This document shows positions 17,745 through 26,991 of a DNA stretch of 64,000 nt, piece after piece; within the stretch, counting starts at the first letter, position 1, and every line of letters begins with the position of its first letter. A program made the position numbers and the translations under genes. Below the pieces are notes generated by a model, which did not search any database, had not been told where the DNA came from, and saw nothing but the letters and a program-made list of their open reading frames with translations. The stretch is from Bacillus badius NBRC 15713. GTDB lineage: Bacteria; Bacillota; Bacilli; Bacillales; Domibacillaceae. The stretch spans positions 1-64,000 of the forward strand of contig NZ_BCVF01000011.1 of the NCBI RefSeq assembly GCF_001591605.1, given 5' to 3'.

Positions 17745-18449
17745 TTATTCTTGAATGGCTGCTTCAAGAGCTACTTCAATCATGTCATTGAACGTTGATT
17801 GGCGTTCGGCCGCAGTTGTTTCTTCTCCCGTTAAAATATGGTCGCTCACTGTCAGCACAGCCAGCGCTTTTCGATCGTATTTTGCCGCTAATGTGTACAG
17901 CGCCGCCGTTTCCATCTCAATGGCCAGCATGCCATAATTCGCCCATAACTCATGGTCAGCATTGTCATTGTAGAACATATCGGCAGTAAAGACGTTTCCA
18001 ACTTTCAGCTGAAGCCCTTTTTCTGTACCGGCGTCAAAAGCTTTTTTTAGTAATTCCCAGTTCGCCGTTGGTGCATAATCGATTCCTTTGAATGTCAATC
18101 GATTCATTTGGGAGTCTGTAGACGCGCTCATAGCTAAAATAACATCTCTGACTTTTACGTCTTTTTGAATGGCTCCGCATGTACCGACACGAATCAAATT
18201 TTGGACGTTGTAGCTTTGCATCAGTTCATTTATGTAGATAGAAATAGAAGGGACGCCCATTCCTGTTCCTTGGACAGAGATGTTTTTCCCTTTGTACGTT
18301 CCTGTGTATCCAAACATATTTCTGACTTCATTATAGCAAACCGGATTTTCCAAGAATGTTTCCGCAATATATTTCGCCCGCAGCGGATCACCTGGAAGAA
18401 GAACCGTTTCTGCTATTTCATTTTCTTTTGCTCCGATATGAATACTCAT
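17745..18449 (-). CDS. deoD: Purine-nucleoside phosphorylase DeoD
   Basis: A 234-residue enzyme that splits purine (deoxy)nucleosides with phosphate into base and (deoxy)ribose-1-phosphate. Hexameric-type PNP hallmarks are visible: [17 protein letters not shown] (phosphate and base site), [36 protein letters not shown] and the catalytic Asp in VSDHILTGE. The length equals that of the B. subtilis enzyme. The start is ATG 18449 after AGGAGGG; an in-frame ATG 66 nt earlier has no site. The ctpA-yodJ-deoD neighbourhood is conserved with B. subtilis. Confidence 0.95.
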   Translation of the reverse strand: MSIHIGAKENEIAETVLLPGDPLRAKYIAETFLENPVCYNEVRNMFGYTGTYKGKNISVQGTGMGVPSISIYINELMQSYNVQNLIRVGTCGAIQKDVKVRDVILAMSASTDSQMNRLTFKGIDYAPTANWELLKKAFDAGTEKGLQLKVGNVFTADMFYNDNADHELWANYGMLAIEMETAALYTLAAKYDRKALAVLTVSDHILTGEETTAAERQSTFNDMIEVALEAAIQE

Positions 18450-18547
18450 TGTAAACCCTCCTAAATAATCTCTTTCTGCTTTCATTATTGTAATTCTTTT
18501 TAGAAGGGTCTGCAATGAATATGGGCGCTTTCTTAGTGACAGGCTAC

Positions 18548-19318
18548 TTAAGCGTATTTAGCAATCGTTTGTCTGAGCCTCTCTCGTAAATTTGGTATTT
18601 CTGCAGAATCTACTATTAGCTTGATATGGGTTTCATCCATTTCCAATGCTTCTGCAAACAATCCGCCAAGCCCTCTTGCTTTACGGTCTACTTGAAAGAG
18701 CAATTCCGCTTTCTCGTTTGATTGTGCTAAGAAAATAATCTCCAATTCATCGAGTTTGCCTCGAAATGGACCGCTTATCGGCACAAATTCAAATTCTTGG
18801 ACAAATGGAAAGCGGCTGCCGCTCCATCTTGGCGCCTGTTCACATTCTACCTCTCTGAGACGGAAGCCGAGCTGTCCAACCTCCTCCAGAACAGCCGCAG
18901 TCAACCGCGTCGGCCGCACTTCAATATAATCTTTATCGCCCGGGTCAGCCGCATTTTTAATATCAAGCCCTGTTGCTACCCAAACACGCGTATTGCCGTA
19001 AGTAATCGGTGTATCTGTCGGCAGCTCCATGGAAAAAGGAATAGATTTTTTCTCGTTAGCGCCAATCTTGAATGGTTCATTTAATTTGTGTTTCTTCACT
19101 GCCGCATGATCCGTATACTTGCGGTCATCCGCTTCACGGGTAAATGTCGTATACACAGTCAAATAAATCGAGTCAATTTGCTGTTCTGTGCTTCCCCCGA
19201 CGATTTCTACCTGTCCTCGAATGACTTCCCCAGCCGTGTATTCTGATTTTTCCAGCTTAGTATCTACTTTTGCTCCGCCAATTCCAATGCTAGCCAAAAT
19301 TTTATTAAAAAATGACAT
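18548..19318 (-). CDS. spo0M: Sporulation-control protein Spo0M
   Basis: A 256-residue member of the SpoOM family (258 residues in B. subtilis), which has an arrestin-like two-domain beta fold. [42 protein letters not shown] shows the family N terminus; the second half includes [25 protein letters not shown] and FVQEFEFVP. In B. subtilis it influences sporulation and interacts with cytoskeletal proteins; its mechanism is not settled. The start is ATG 19318 after GAAGGGGGAAA rather than the upstream in-frame ATG. Confidence 0.9.
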   Translation of the reverse strand: MSFFNKILASIGIGGAKVDTKLEKSEYTAGEVIRGQVEIVGGSTEQQIDSIYLTVYTTFTREADDRKYTDHAAVKKHKLNEPFKIGANEKKSIPFSMELPTDTPITYGNTRVWVATGLDIKNAADPGDKDYIEVRPTRLTAAVLEEVGQLGFRLREVECEQAPRWSGSRFPFVQEFEFVPISGPFRGKLDELEIIFLAQSNEKAELLFQVDRKARGLGGLFAEALEMDETHIKLIVDSAEIPNLRERLRQTIAKYA

Positions 19319-19455
19319 ACCGTTTCCCCCTTCTCTATTCATAAGCTCATGTAATATACGCCGGTACCGCAAAAAAGTTTCAATTTTTTCACTTTAAAAT
19401 GCTCTTGCATCCCACCGGGGAAACTGGCGGCAATGATTAACGGAGCGATAAGAAT

Positions 19456-19485
19456 AAGGCTGTCCGCAATACTTTCGGCAGCCTC
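19456..19485 (-). terminator. Probable terminator of yozE
   Basis: AGGCTG(TCCG) / (CGG)CAGCCT hairpin, directly after the yozE stop codon. Confidence 0.5.
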
Positions 19486-19707
19486 TTACGTTTCTTCTTC
19501 TAAATAGCGGTCCCATGCCTCATCAAAAACCCTCATGCCTGATAAATAAGAGCCGTTCATCTCTAAATAACGGCTTAATTCATCATAGTCATCAGCGGAT
19601 TTCGGAAAGCTGTGATCCGCAAATGCATGATTCGCAAATTTCGCCAATTCATCTCTCGGCGGCTCTTCCCGAAATTTCATTAAGTAATGATAAAATGATT
19701 TTCGCAC
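19486..19707 (-). CDS. yozE: YozE-family (SAM-like fold) small protein
   Basis: A 73-residue protein matching B. subtilis YozE in length and motifs: KSFYHYLMKFR at the N terminus, FANHAFADHSFPKSADDYDELSRYLEMN in the middle and FDEAWDRYLEE at the end. YozE folds as a small helical bundle of unknown function. The GTG at 19707 is chosen because AAGGAGATGGGG lies just upstream and it aligns with the family start; a longer reading from 19830 adds unrelated sequence. Confidence 0.85.
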   Translation of the reverse strand: MRKSFYHYLMKFREEPPRDELAKFANHAFADHSFPKSADDYDELSRYLEMNGSYLSGMRVFDEAWDRYLEEET

Positions 19708-19867
19708 AACCCCATCTCCTTTTTCACCCAATATAAAGGAAAGAGGTGTTTCGGTAAAGAAAAATTTTTGAAAGATTCCCGTATTCATTGCGTAAAGGAG
19801 GCTCCGTTCCGTTGTTTTGCGTGACTTCAAATTGCCGCTCGTTCAGTTTTTGCTTAATTCCGTCCGG

Positions 19868-20404
19868 TTAGCTTTCACTTCTTTTTCCTCCCCAGTGATT
19901 GCGGATAAAGGCCGCTCTCCCTGACCCTTGATGATAATCTTCGTAATGATGCGGATTTTTTTTATAATATTGCTGATGAGATTCCTCCGCCTCATAAAAC
20001 GGCTGAGCCGGCAAAACCTTTACGCCGATCGGGAGCGGAAAACGCCCGCTCTTTTGCAGCTTTTGCTTTGATTCCTCTGCCAGTCGCCGCTGCTCTTCTG
20101 TATGGTAAAAAACGGCTGTCTGATAAGATCGGCCGCGGTCATGAAACTGACCGCCAATATCTATCGGATCAATATTCCTCCAGTAAATTTCAAGCAGTCG
20201 TTCGTATGAAAAAACAGCCGGGTCGTAGGTAATCTCCACCGCTTCATAATGGCCGGTTGTTTCACTGCACACCTCTTCATACGTTGGATTCTCAGTCGAT
20301 CCTCCCGTGTAACCCGAAATGACTTCCTTAATGCCCGGCTGCTCCTCAAACGGTTTGACCATACACCAGAAACAGCCTCCAGCAAACGTTGCCTTTTCTT
20401 CCAT
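19868..20404 (-). CDS. msrA: Peptide-methionine (S)-S-oxide reductase MsrA
   Basis: A 178-residue repair enzyme that reduces the S-epimer of methionine sulfoxide. The catalytic motif GGCFWC is at residues 9-14 (nucleophile Cys11), followed by [41 protein letters not shown] and the recycling region. No C-terminal MsrB domain is fused and no separate msrB is nearby. The ATG at 20404 follows GAGGTGATGGG. A terminator separates it from the preceding ypmS gene. Confidence 0.93.
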   Translation of the reverse strand: MEEKATFAGGCFWCMVKPFEEQPGIKEVISGYTGGSTENPTYEEVCSETTGHYEAVEITYDPAVFSYERLLEIYWRNIDPIDIGGQFHDRGRSYQTAVFYHTEEQRRLAEESKQKLQKSGRFPLPIGVKVLPAQPFYEAEESHQQYYKKNPHHYEDYHQGSGRAAFIRNHWGGKRSES

Positions 20405-20489
20405 TTCCCATCACCTCTTTTTATAAGTACTACCCGGTTTAATGAATTGAAATCCACTGCCGCTTTTTACATGACTGATAAAAAAAGCT

Positions 20490-20520
20490 GTCCCTGAATG
20501 GCGGATCTGCCTTCAGGGAC
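20490..20520 (-). terminator. Terminator of the ypmR-ypmS operon
   Basis: GTCCCTGAA / TTCAGGGAC with an inner GGC/GCC, followed on the minus strand by a run of seven T. Confidence 0.75.
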
Positions 20521-20539
20521 ACTTCTTGACTGTGTGCGG

Positions 20540-21115
20540 CTATTCTGTCGGAAGCTGAAATGTAAAACGAATATCGTCCTTTTTCAAGTCGATCCGATCT
20601 GCTTTAACTTTCAAATCACTCTCAAGCTTCATTTTATCTAAAGAGATATAAATCAATTCATCATTGGGCATAATTTTCACCCAGTCTGGAAATTGATAAG
20701 CATCTCTTGCTGCCTTTAAGACATAGGAGACGGGCAAATTGATCCTGCCCACTTTAATGCCCTTTTGCCGAAGGATGACATTTCCGTTCTTCAGCGCCTC
20801 CGGTTCAAAGCTTAATTTATAGTTGATTCTCTCTGAAAACACGGCGATGTCCCCGTATAATTCTACTTGATCGCGCAAATAGACATTATAATCAACGAAA
20901 CCCTTGGCCTTTTCTTTTTCTATAAACGTTTTAATGACCCGGTTTAAATCTTCTTTATTGGATTGCACATGAAACTCAACGGCCTCTTTCTCCGGCTGAG
21001 CTTTCGGCAGCGGCTCATCCTTGATCGGTGAGAACAAGGCGATAGCGAGGATCAGAACAATGATCACGTTTAAAGTAAGCAACCCTAAAAATGCCAGTTT
21101 CCACTTTTTATTCAT
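20540..21115 (-). CDS. ypmS: YpmS-family (DUF2140) membrane-anchored protein
   Basis: A 191-residue protein with one N-terminal transmembrane helix (WKLAFLGLLTLNVIIVLILAIALF) and an extracytoplasmic domain of alternating strands (VDYNVYLRDQVELYGDIAVF, GNVILRQKGIKVGRINLPVSYVL). This is the DUF2140/YpmS layout. Its start codon overlaps the stop of ypmR by 4 nt (ATGA), so the pair is translationally coupled. The role is unknown; coupling to a secreted SGNH lipase suggests work at the cell surface. Confidence 0.85.
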   Translation of the reverse strand: MNKKWKLAFLGLLTLNVIIVLILAIALFSPIKDEPLPKAQPEKEAVEFHVQSNKEDLNRVIKTFIEKEKAKGFVDYNVYLRDQVELYGDIAVFSERINYKLSFEPEALKNGNVILRQKGIKVGRINLPVSYVLKAARDAYQFPDWVKIMPNDELIYISLDKMKLESDLKVKADRIDLKKDDIRFTFQLPTE

Positions 21116-21891
21116 TCTCTCTCCTCATTTGCGTAAATAATTTTTTTGTTTGTCAGTTCTTCCAGCTTTTTTCCTTTGATTGTTTCAAATATCCTGTCGG
21201 CGATCCGTTCATAGCCTTGATCGTTTGGATGAAACTGATCATTATACAATAGTTCTTCCTTCGGATCTTCAAAGAGATCTTCGACTGCCACAAAACAGGT
21301 TTGGTCATATTGTTCAACAATGCTTTTGCTTGCCTCATTCCAATCATGAATGATAGCTTTGACTTCCTCCACATCCGCCAGTACTTTGGTGAAAGGATTA
21401 TATAAGCCCATTAAGACAATCCCGGCGTCCCTGTTTTCTTTTCTAACCGTTTGGATAATTTCATCGAGCCTTTTTTCATAAGAGCTGCGCTGCCGGTCAA
21501 ATGCCGGAACGCTTAGCTTGGTAAAATTATCTTTAAATACCTTCATAATGTCATTTCCACCGATGGTAATAATGACAAGGTCAGCTTTTTGCAGGGATTT
21601 TTTCACTTCCTGCTGGTTAAGGCGCTCCAGCAGCTGATCTGTGCGGTTTCCTTTGACCCCGTAATTCACAAAGTTAGCTTTTTTCACCTCGGGAAGCTGT
21701 TCCAGCCGCTGTTGCAAATACGGGATATAGCCGCCGCTCTCCGTGCTGTCTCCTACTCCTTGTGTTAACGAATCACCAATCGAAACGACATGTAAATTTT
21801 TTGGAACGACCTCTGTTGTCTCGTTTGGAAATGTGGAACAGCCTGTTAAACTGAACACAAAGGCCAAAAAAATGATCCACATTTTTCTCAA
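21112..21891 (-). CDS. ypmR: SGNH/GDSL-family lipoprotein (YpmR-like)
   Basis: A 259-residue predicted esterase/lipase. The N terminus MRKMWIIFLAFVFSLTGC is a lipoprotein signal with lipobox SLTGC. SGNH blocks: VVSIGDSLTQG (block I, Ser nucleophile), NYGVKGNRTDQ (Gly), IITIGGNDIM (Asn) and DQFHPNDQGYERIA (Asp-x-x-His). The TTG at 21891 is preferred because GGCGGGGTG lies 6 nt upstream; ATG 21882 is possible. It forms an operon with ypmS by a 4-nt overlap. The substrate is unknown. Confidence 0.87.
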   Translation of the reverse strand: MRKMWIIFLAFVFSLTGCSTFPNETTEVVPKNLHVVSIGDSLTQGVGDSTESGGYIPYLQQRLEQLPEVKKANFVNYGVKGNRTDQLLERLNQQEVKKSLQKADLVIITIGGNDIMKVFKDNFTKLSVPAFDRQRSSYEKRLDEIIQTVRKENRDAGIVLMGLYNPFTKVLADVEEVKAIIHDWNEASKSIVEQYDQTCFVAVEDLFEDPKEELLYNDQFHPNDQGYERIADRIFETIKGKKLEELTNKKIIYANEERE

Positions 21892-22045
21892 GTTGTTCAC
21901 CCCGCCGTTTGAATTATTCATATTATAGCATATTCCTTTTTTAGAAGAAGCTTTGAGCACAGCTTCTCAATAGGCCCTTGATCGATTGTATAGTATAATA
22001 TGTTTAACTGTATAGCAAAAACACTGAAAAAGGAGTTTGACCGAA

Positions 22046-22552
22046 TTGAAGGTACTATATTATTTTGCCGTTCTTGGCACGTTGCTCGTCCTAATTGCAG
22101 GCTGTTCCTCTAAAACCAGCGAGGAAAAATCTGAGAAGGCGGAGCATTCCGGCCATCATGATGCCCATACTCAAGCGAATGGGGATTTGCAGGAGACTAC
22201 CTCTTCTGTAGAAGAAATGCCTGATTTCTTAAAGGATAAAGATGAGCAGATGAAAGCTATTTACTTAGCGGCCGCCAAAAACCCTGAGGTTCTTGAATCT
22301 ATGCCTTGCTATTGCGGCTGCGGTGATTCAGCTGGCCACAAAAGTAATTTAAACTGTTTTGTGGCTGATATCTCAGAAGACAAAATCGTTTGGGACGATC
22401 ACGGCACACGCTGCGGCGTATGCTTGGAAATTGCTGCCGAATCTGTGCTGATGTTTAAAGACGGCAAGCCACTGAAAGAAATTCGCCAATATATTGATGA
22501 AAAATACAAGGAGGGGTACGCAAAGCCAACCCCAACTCCAATGCCGGCATAA
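22046..22552 (+). CDS. CYCXC-family lipoprotein
   Basis: A 168-residue lipoprotein with signal KVLYYFAVLGTLLVLIAGC and a His/Glu-rich linker (HSGHHDAHTQANG) that may bind metal. The conserved core is MPCYCGCGDSAGHKSNLNCFV, with further cysteines in HGTRCGVCLEI. This matches the CYCXC family, in which some members carry selenocysteine. A thiol-redox or metal role outside the membrane is plausible but unproven. TTG 22046 is chosen because AAAGGAG lies 10 nt upstream; TTG 22037 would touch the site. It diverges from ypmR. Confidence 0.8.
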   Translation: MKVLYYFAVLGTLLVLIAGCSSKTSEEKSEKAEHSGHHDAHTQANGDLQETTSSVEEMPDFLKDKDEQMKAIYLAAAKNPEVLESMPCYCGCGDSAGHKSNLNCFVADISEDKIVWDDHGTRCGVCLEIAAESVLMFKDGKPLKEIRQYIDEKYKEGYAKPTPTPMPA

Positions 22553-22590
22553 AAAAGTGTTCTGAAAGCTTAAGCTTTCAGAACACTTTT
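22553..22590. terminator. Bidirectional terminator
   Basis: AAAAGTGTTCTGAAAGCTT / AAGCTTTCAGAACACTTTT, a perfect 19-bp palindrome between the convergent CYCXC and degV genes. Confidence 0.8.
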
Positions 22591-22610
22591 TATTTATAGG
22601 AAGCAAACGC

Positions 22611-23453
22611 TCATTTCGCCCAGTACATCAACCCAAGGGCGCCTACTCCTGTATGGGTGGAGATAATCGGAGTCGTCGTCTCAATTTCAAAATCGTCAAA
22701 TCCCGTGACTTCGATGAGCTTCTCTTTTAACCGGCTTGCCAGCTCATAGCCCTCCGCATGCATCAAACCAATTTTTATCACCTTTTTCCCTTTAATTTCC
22801 TCGGCTATTTGCGCAGATAAGTACTTAATCACTTGGGCATGGCTGCGCACCTTTGCCACCGGATTTAGTTCTCCTGTATCCAGGTTTGCAATGGGCTTTA
22901 TGTTTAAGAGAGAGCCGATAAAACCTTTTGCCCTGCCAATACGGCCGCCTTTTATTAAATTCTCTAACGTATCCACCACAATGTAGAGCTTCGTCTGCGA
23001 ACGAATTTCCTGCAGCTGATGGACGATTTCCTCAACCGGGACGCCTTGTTCAGAAAGCTTTGCCGCTTCCACGACTTGGAAACCCAGCGCTTTTGAAATA
23101 TAGCCGGAATCAACCACCGTGACATCCGTTTGGCTCATCTCTGCGGCCTGTTCGGCCGCCCGTACAGTCCCGCTCATCTTTCCTGTCATATGAACCGACA
23201 GCACTTGACTGCCATCCTTTCCTAACTCATCATATACCTCTAAAAAGCGGCCTACAGAAGGCTGTGAGCTTTTTGGCAGCTCATTTGCCTCCTTCATTTT
23301 TTCTAAAAATTCATCAGGTGAAATATCAACTGTATCTAAATACGTTTTTCCATCTATAAAAATCGTTAAAGGAACGATAGTAATGCCATACTGATCCAGC
23401 ACTTCTTTCTTTAGATCCACAGTTGAATCCGTTACTACTTTAATTTTTTGCAC
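22611..23453 (-). CDS. DegV-family fatty-acid-binding protein
   Basis: A 280-residue DegV/FakB-type protein, which in Firmicutes presents bound fatty acid to the kinase FakA for phosphorylation. Features: KVVTDSTVDL near the N terminus, IFIDGKTYLDT, the segment SSQPSVGRFLEVYDEL, VHMTGKMSGTVRAAEQAA, and VVDTLENLIKGGRIGRAKGFIG, a family signature. The C terminus ISTHTGVGALGLMYW is typical. The start is a GTG with an AAGGA site. It is monocistronic. Individual fatty-acid preference cannot be told. Confidence 0.9.
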   Translation of the reverse strand: MQKIKVVTDSTVDLKKEVLDQYGITIVPLTIFIDGKTYLDTVDISPDEFLEKMKEANELPKSSQPSVGRFLEVYDELGKDGSQVLSVHMTGKMSGTVRAAEQAAEMSQTDVTVVDSGYISKALGFQVVEAAKLSEQGVPVEEIVHQLQEIRSQTKLYIVVDTLENLIKGGRIGRAKGFIGSLLNIKPIANLDTGELNPVAKVRSHAQVIKYLSAQIAEEIKGKKVIKIGLMHAEGYELASRLKEKLIEVTGFDDFEIETTTPIISTHTGVGALGLMYWAK

Positions 23454-23553
23454 GATTCCACATCCTTATTATCCATCTGATCACATTATATCGCTAAACC
23501 TATTCTATGAACATCTTAATCTCTCGTTTTTGGATATTCCAATAAATATAAAA

Positions 23554-23574
23554 AGACGAAGAGAAGCTTCGTCT
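23554..23574 (-). terminator. Terminator of the sigma-54 activator gene
   Basis: AGACGAAG / CTTCGTCT with a 5-nt loop, followed on the minus strand by TTTTTA. Confidence 0.65.
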
Positions 23575-23610
23575 ATAATGAACGCTAGTTTATAGCGGCT
23601 CTCGCGCCCT

Positions 23611-25662
23611 CTAGTCGGCTTCTTCTGCAACTGTGGCACTTTCCGCAATCTTTCTTGCCTGCTTTTCGCCTCTCTGGCTTACTGTACATCCTCTTACACC
23701 TTTATTCACTTCGATCCACCCTTTTTTCCTTAAAGCTTCAAGGATAAGTTTTACTTTTCCCTCTCCAATGGACAAACCTCTATTTTCTAATTCTTGCACA
23801 ATACGTCTCCTGCCGATCCCATACTTTTGATAAATAATGAGCAGCACCTGCTCTTCTGCTGACAGAAAAGGCTTGATCTGCTTGAGCTCTGTCTGCGGTT
23901 CTTCGCTTTTCCATTCTGCAATGAAATAGGCCGGCAAATCATTCAGCCCCATTCTTTGTTTTGGAAGCTTTATGTTTACCATATATTCAACTATATTTAC
24001 CAGCTCTCTTACATTTCCCGGCCAAGGATGGAGGGATAAAAAATCTGCTGCTTCTTTATCCAAGTATTCATTTACATGATACACATTATTCTGGGTGAAT
24101 ACATTCAAATAATGATGAACCAGAGGCATGATATCTTCTTTTCTTTCCCGCAAAGGTACTGTATCCAAAGGCAGAACATTTAAGCGGTAGTATAAATCCT
24201 TTCTAAAAGATCCATCCGCTACTTTATCTGCCAGATTTTGATTGGTAGCCGAAATGATGCGAACATCCACCGGCACCTGATGATTGCTCCCAACCCTTCT
24301 CACTTCCCCTTCTTCAATGACTCTTAATAATTTAGCTTGCACATCAAGCGGAGTCTCTCCAATTTCGTCCAAGAAGAGCGTTCCATGATTCGCTGATTCA
24401 AATAATCCCCTTTTCCCTCCCTTTTTAGCACCAGTAAATGCTCCTTCTTCATAGCCGAATAACTCACTTTCCAACACCGAAGGAGAAAGAGCTGCACAAT
24501 TGACAGGAACAAACGGCTGGTTAGAACGCGGGGATTCATTATGAATCGCTTGAGCAAGCAGTTCTTTCCCCGTTCCGCTTTCTCCTTGAATGAGAATCGA
24601 ACCCTGTCTCTTGGCCATCCTCTTCGCCAGTTGAATCATCCTATTCATTCGCTCATTGCGGGAATGAATATGAGCAAACTGGTAACGAGCTATGAATTTG
24701 CCGCTATTGATTTTAGAGCTAATCACTTGATCTACATATTTAAAATTGTCATAGTTTTCAAGTTCAATTAAATAACAAATGACCTCTTTCTCATTTTCAA
24801 CCTTATCCACAGATAGAATGTATGTATTATTTCTTAATTGAAACAGCTCTTCTTCATAATATTGAGCCGTCCTTATATCAAACTCGGCTCCGAATAAGTC
24901 TGTCACATGAACATCCAGAAAAGCATTCCCTTCAAAAATCCATTTCATTTTTTCATTAGAGTAAGTGACCTGCCCCTTTTCATCGCAAAACAATAATGCT
25001 TTAGGAAACTTATCGAAAATCATAGTTAACAATAAATTTGAATCATCCAACTTTCTGTTAATGATTGATAAGTACTTGGTTAGCTCGATAATTTCACTGA
25101 CAAATTCAGAGGAGGCAAGCATCCCGGCTTTTTTAAGAATATTTAATTCAGACATAATTTCGGTAATGGTGGTGATATCAACCTGTCTATTCCCAATATC
25201 AATGACTTCTGAAACTTCCGGCGGCACAAACCGGCTTTCTCCCGGTGTGACAGCTATCGCACATGAAGAGTAGCTTGAAATACCCGGATAGTAAGGAAAG
25301 AAAGCCAGAGAGTGAAAGCCATGCCCCTTCAACTGCTCGATAGCCTCATAACAGCTTTCTTTTGTATCATTCACTAATAAAACATTCGTTTTCTCTTTCA
25401 GCATAAAAAGCTTTTCAATATGACGATAGCTCAATGCCCGTCTGGCAACGATAATCTTTTTAGCCCCTTGTACTTGTGCAGCTACGTGCTGTAAAATCGG
25501 TGCTCCTGTTAAGAGCACAATTTTATCTTTAAAGTCTTCCTCCACGCCTTTTTCAATGGAATATCCCCGAATAGCCACTTCATCTCCGACATAACGTTTA
25601 ATTTGTTCCGTCATGCTTTCCAACGTGTTGACTCCTAGAGAAATGATGATTAATTCCTTCAT
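23611..25662 (-). CDS. Sigma-54-dependent transcriptional activator with winged-helix C terminus
   Basis: A 683-residue enhancer-binding protein. Residues 1-180 resemble a PrpR-type ligand-sensing domain (KIVLLTGAPILQHVAAQVQG). A PAS domain is at about 200-310 (DKFPKALLFCDEKGQVTYSNE). The AAA+ domain at 330-570 has Walker A GESGTGKE, the sigma-54 contact loop ELFGYEEGAFTGAKK, Walker B LFLDEIGE and the R-finger region DLYYRLNVLPLD. The C terminus is not a Fis-type helix-turn-helix but a winged-helix-like domain (YGIGRRRIVQELENRGLS, LEALRKKGWIEV). It most likely activates the adjacent nhaC-iadA operon, which has a sigma-54 promoter. ATG 25662 has GGAGGAGCAGC. It is separated from iadA by a terminator. 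Confidence 0.9.
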   Translation of the reverse strand: MKELIIISLGVNTLESMTEQIKRYVGDEVAIRGYSIEKGVEEDFKDKIVLLTGAPILQHVAAQVQGAKKIIVARRALSYRHIEKLFMLKEKTNVLLVNDTKESCYEAIEQLKGHGFHSLAFFPYYPGISSYSSCAIAVTPGESRFVPPEVSEVIDIGNRQVDITTITEIMSELNILKKAGMLASSEFVSEIIELTKYLSIINRKLDDSNLLLTMIFDKFPKALLFCDEKGQVTYSNEKMKWIFEGNAFLDVHVTDLFGAEFDIRTAQYYEEELFQLRNNTYILSVDKVENEKEVICYLIELENYDNFKYVDQVISSKINSGKFIARYQFAHIHSRNERMNRMIQLAKRMAKRQGSILIQGESGTGKELLAQAIHNESPRSNQPFVPVNCAALSPSVLESELFGYEEGAFTGAKKGGKRGLFESANHGTLFLDEIGETPLDVQAKLLRVIEEGEVRRVGSNHQVPVDVRIISATNQNLADKVADGSFRKDLYYRLNVLPLDTVPLRERKEDIMPLVHHYLNVFTQNNVYHVNEYLDKEAADFLSLHPWPGNVRELVNIVEYMVNIKLPKQRMGLNDLPAYFIAEWKSEEPQTELKQIKPFLSAEEQVLLIIYQKYGIGRRRIVQELENRGLSIGEGKVKLILEALRKKGWIEVNKGVRGCTVSQRGEKQARKIAESATVAEEAD

Positions 25663-25749
25663 TGCTGCTCCTCCTCTCTTCTGCTCCTAATTGGCCGTTC
25701 GTTCGTACGGATTTGTTATAAATGTTAACAATAAACTGACAATAAAAAA

Positions 25750-25779
25750 AGAGAGCTTTATCCACAGCTAAAGCTCTCT
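25750..25779 (-). terminator. Terminator of the nhaC-iadA operon
   Basis: AGAGAGCTTTA / TAAAGCTCTCT followed on the minus strand by TTTTTTTATT. Confidence 0.8.
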
Positions 25780-25803
25780 CACAAGAAAAGAAATGTCCCT
25801 GTT

Positions 25804-26970
25804 CTATGATTCGAATGTGCCTTTTCTCACCAGTTCATATTCCTTTATAAATTGCATCCCATTGACGAACATATTTCTTATTCCCATCTCTTCATCCATC
25901 AGGACAATATCTGCATAGCTGCCCTCTTGCAGGACGCCTCTTGCCGGATAAAGCCCTAATCCTTTTGCCGGAGTCACCGTAAATGGTTTTAGTGCCTCCT
26001 CCACGGAAAGCCCTCGTTCACTGACCAGTTCCTTTAAAGCATCCAGTGTAGGCTGAAACCCTGCCACCTCAAGACCCTTCAGTTCACCTGCCTCATTGAA
26101 GACAGGCATACTGCCGTTAGCATCTGAACTGACCGTTATTTGATCAATTGCCACCCCTTTGTCCACCAAATACTTAAGCGCTTGTGCGGGAGACAATCGG
26201 CCTCGGCTTCCCTTTAGCGTAATATTGGAAGTAAGATCTACAAGTCCTCCGCGATGAGCATATTCTATAGATGCTTCCAATAAATCCTCGCTTCGGTTAA
26301 TATGCGTCGGGCTGAACAGGCTAATGGGCAAATCGGTTTCCGAGAGAATTTCATAGAGAGTATTATAATGATTGCGGCCGGTTCCCATATGCAAATGGAT
26401 GAACCCTTTCTTTCCCGACAGCATAGAGGCTACTCTTACATGGGCAGCCAGCCTTTTCATCTCCTCTTTTGTGATATAAGAAGAACGATGGTCCTCAATA
26501 GCAAGCTTTAAACCCAATACCTCTTGGAAGAACATAATATCTTCCCTTACATCTCCTGTAAATGTGTTGGGGGGATAACCATATCCTCCGGTTAAAATAT
26601 ACGCATTGATCCCCTCTTCTCTTAAAGACTTGGCTTTAGATAATAAATTTTTTATACTGCGCCCTATATCATTTGTGCCAAGCAGGCCTACTACTGTAGA
26701 AATTCCTTTACTCGCCAAGGACCCCAGTTGAACTTCCGGTGTGCTTGAAGAAAACCCTCCTTCTCCTCCTCCTCCGGTAATATGAACGTGGCGATCAATT
26801 AAACCTGGTATACATATCGTATTTTTTCCATCGATCACCTCGACGTCTACCCCGCTTATTGCTATGTCATTAGCGATTTCAGCAATTTTATCGCCTGCAA
26901 TCAGCACATCTTTTTCTCCTAAATCTTCTGGTGAATATACATGTGTACCCTTAATAAGCTTTAATATCAT
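25804..26970 (-). CDS. iadA: Beta-aspartyl (isoaspartyl) dipeptidase
   Basis: A 388-residue amidohydrolase-superfamily enzyme predicted to cleave beta-aspartyl dipeptides, the end products of breakdown of isoaspartate-damaged proteins. Family elements: GLIDRHVHITGGGGEGGFSS (metal ligands His-x-His), TNDIGRSIKNLLSKA, the GGYGYPPNTFTG loop, FIHLHMGTG, LFSPTHINRSED and SSDANGSMP (catalytic Asp). It starts 21 nt after the antiporter gene with an AGGGGGAAAA site, so the two are co-transcribed. The context suggests uptake and use of dipeptides under sigma-54 control. Confidence 0.92.
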   Translation of the reverse strand: MILKLIKGTHVYSPEDLGEKDVLIAGDKIAEIANDIAISGVDVEVIDGKNTICIPGLIDRHVHITGGGGEGGFSSSTPEVQLGSLASKGISTVVGLLGTNDIGRSIKNLLSKAKSLREEGINAYILTGGYGYPPNTFTGDVREDIMFFQEVLGLKLAIEDHRSSYITKEEMKRLAAHVRVASMLSGKKGFIHLHMGTGRNHYNTLYEILSETDLPISLFSPTHINRSEDLLEASIEYAHRGGLVDLTSNITLKGSRGRLSPAQALKYLVDKGVAIDQITVSSDANGSMPVFNEAGELKGLEVAGFQPTLDALKELVSERGLSVEEALKPFTVTPAKGLGLYPARGVLQEGSYADIVLMDEEMGIRNMFVNGMQFIKEYELVRKGTFES

Positions 26971-26991
26971 GTTTTTTCCCCCTGCAGCTGT

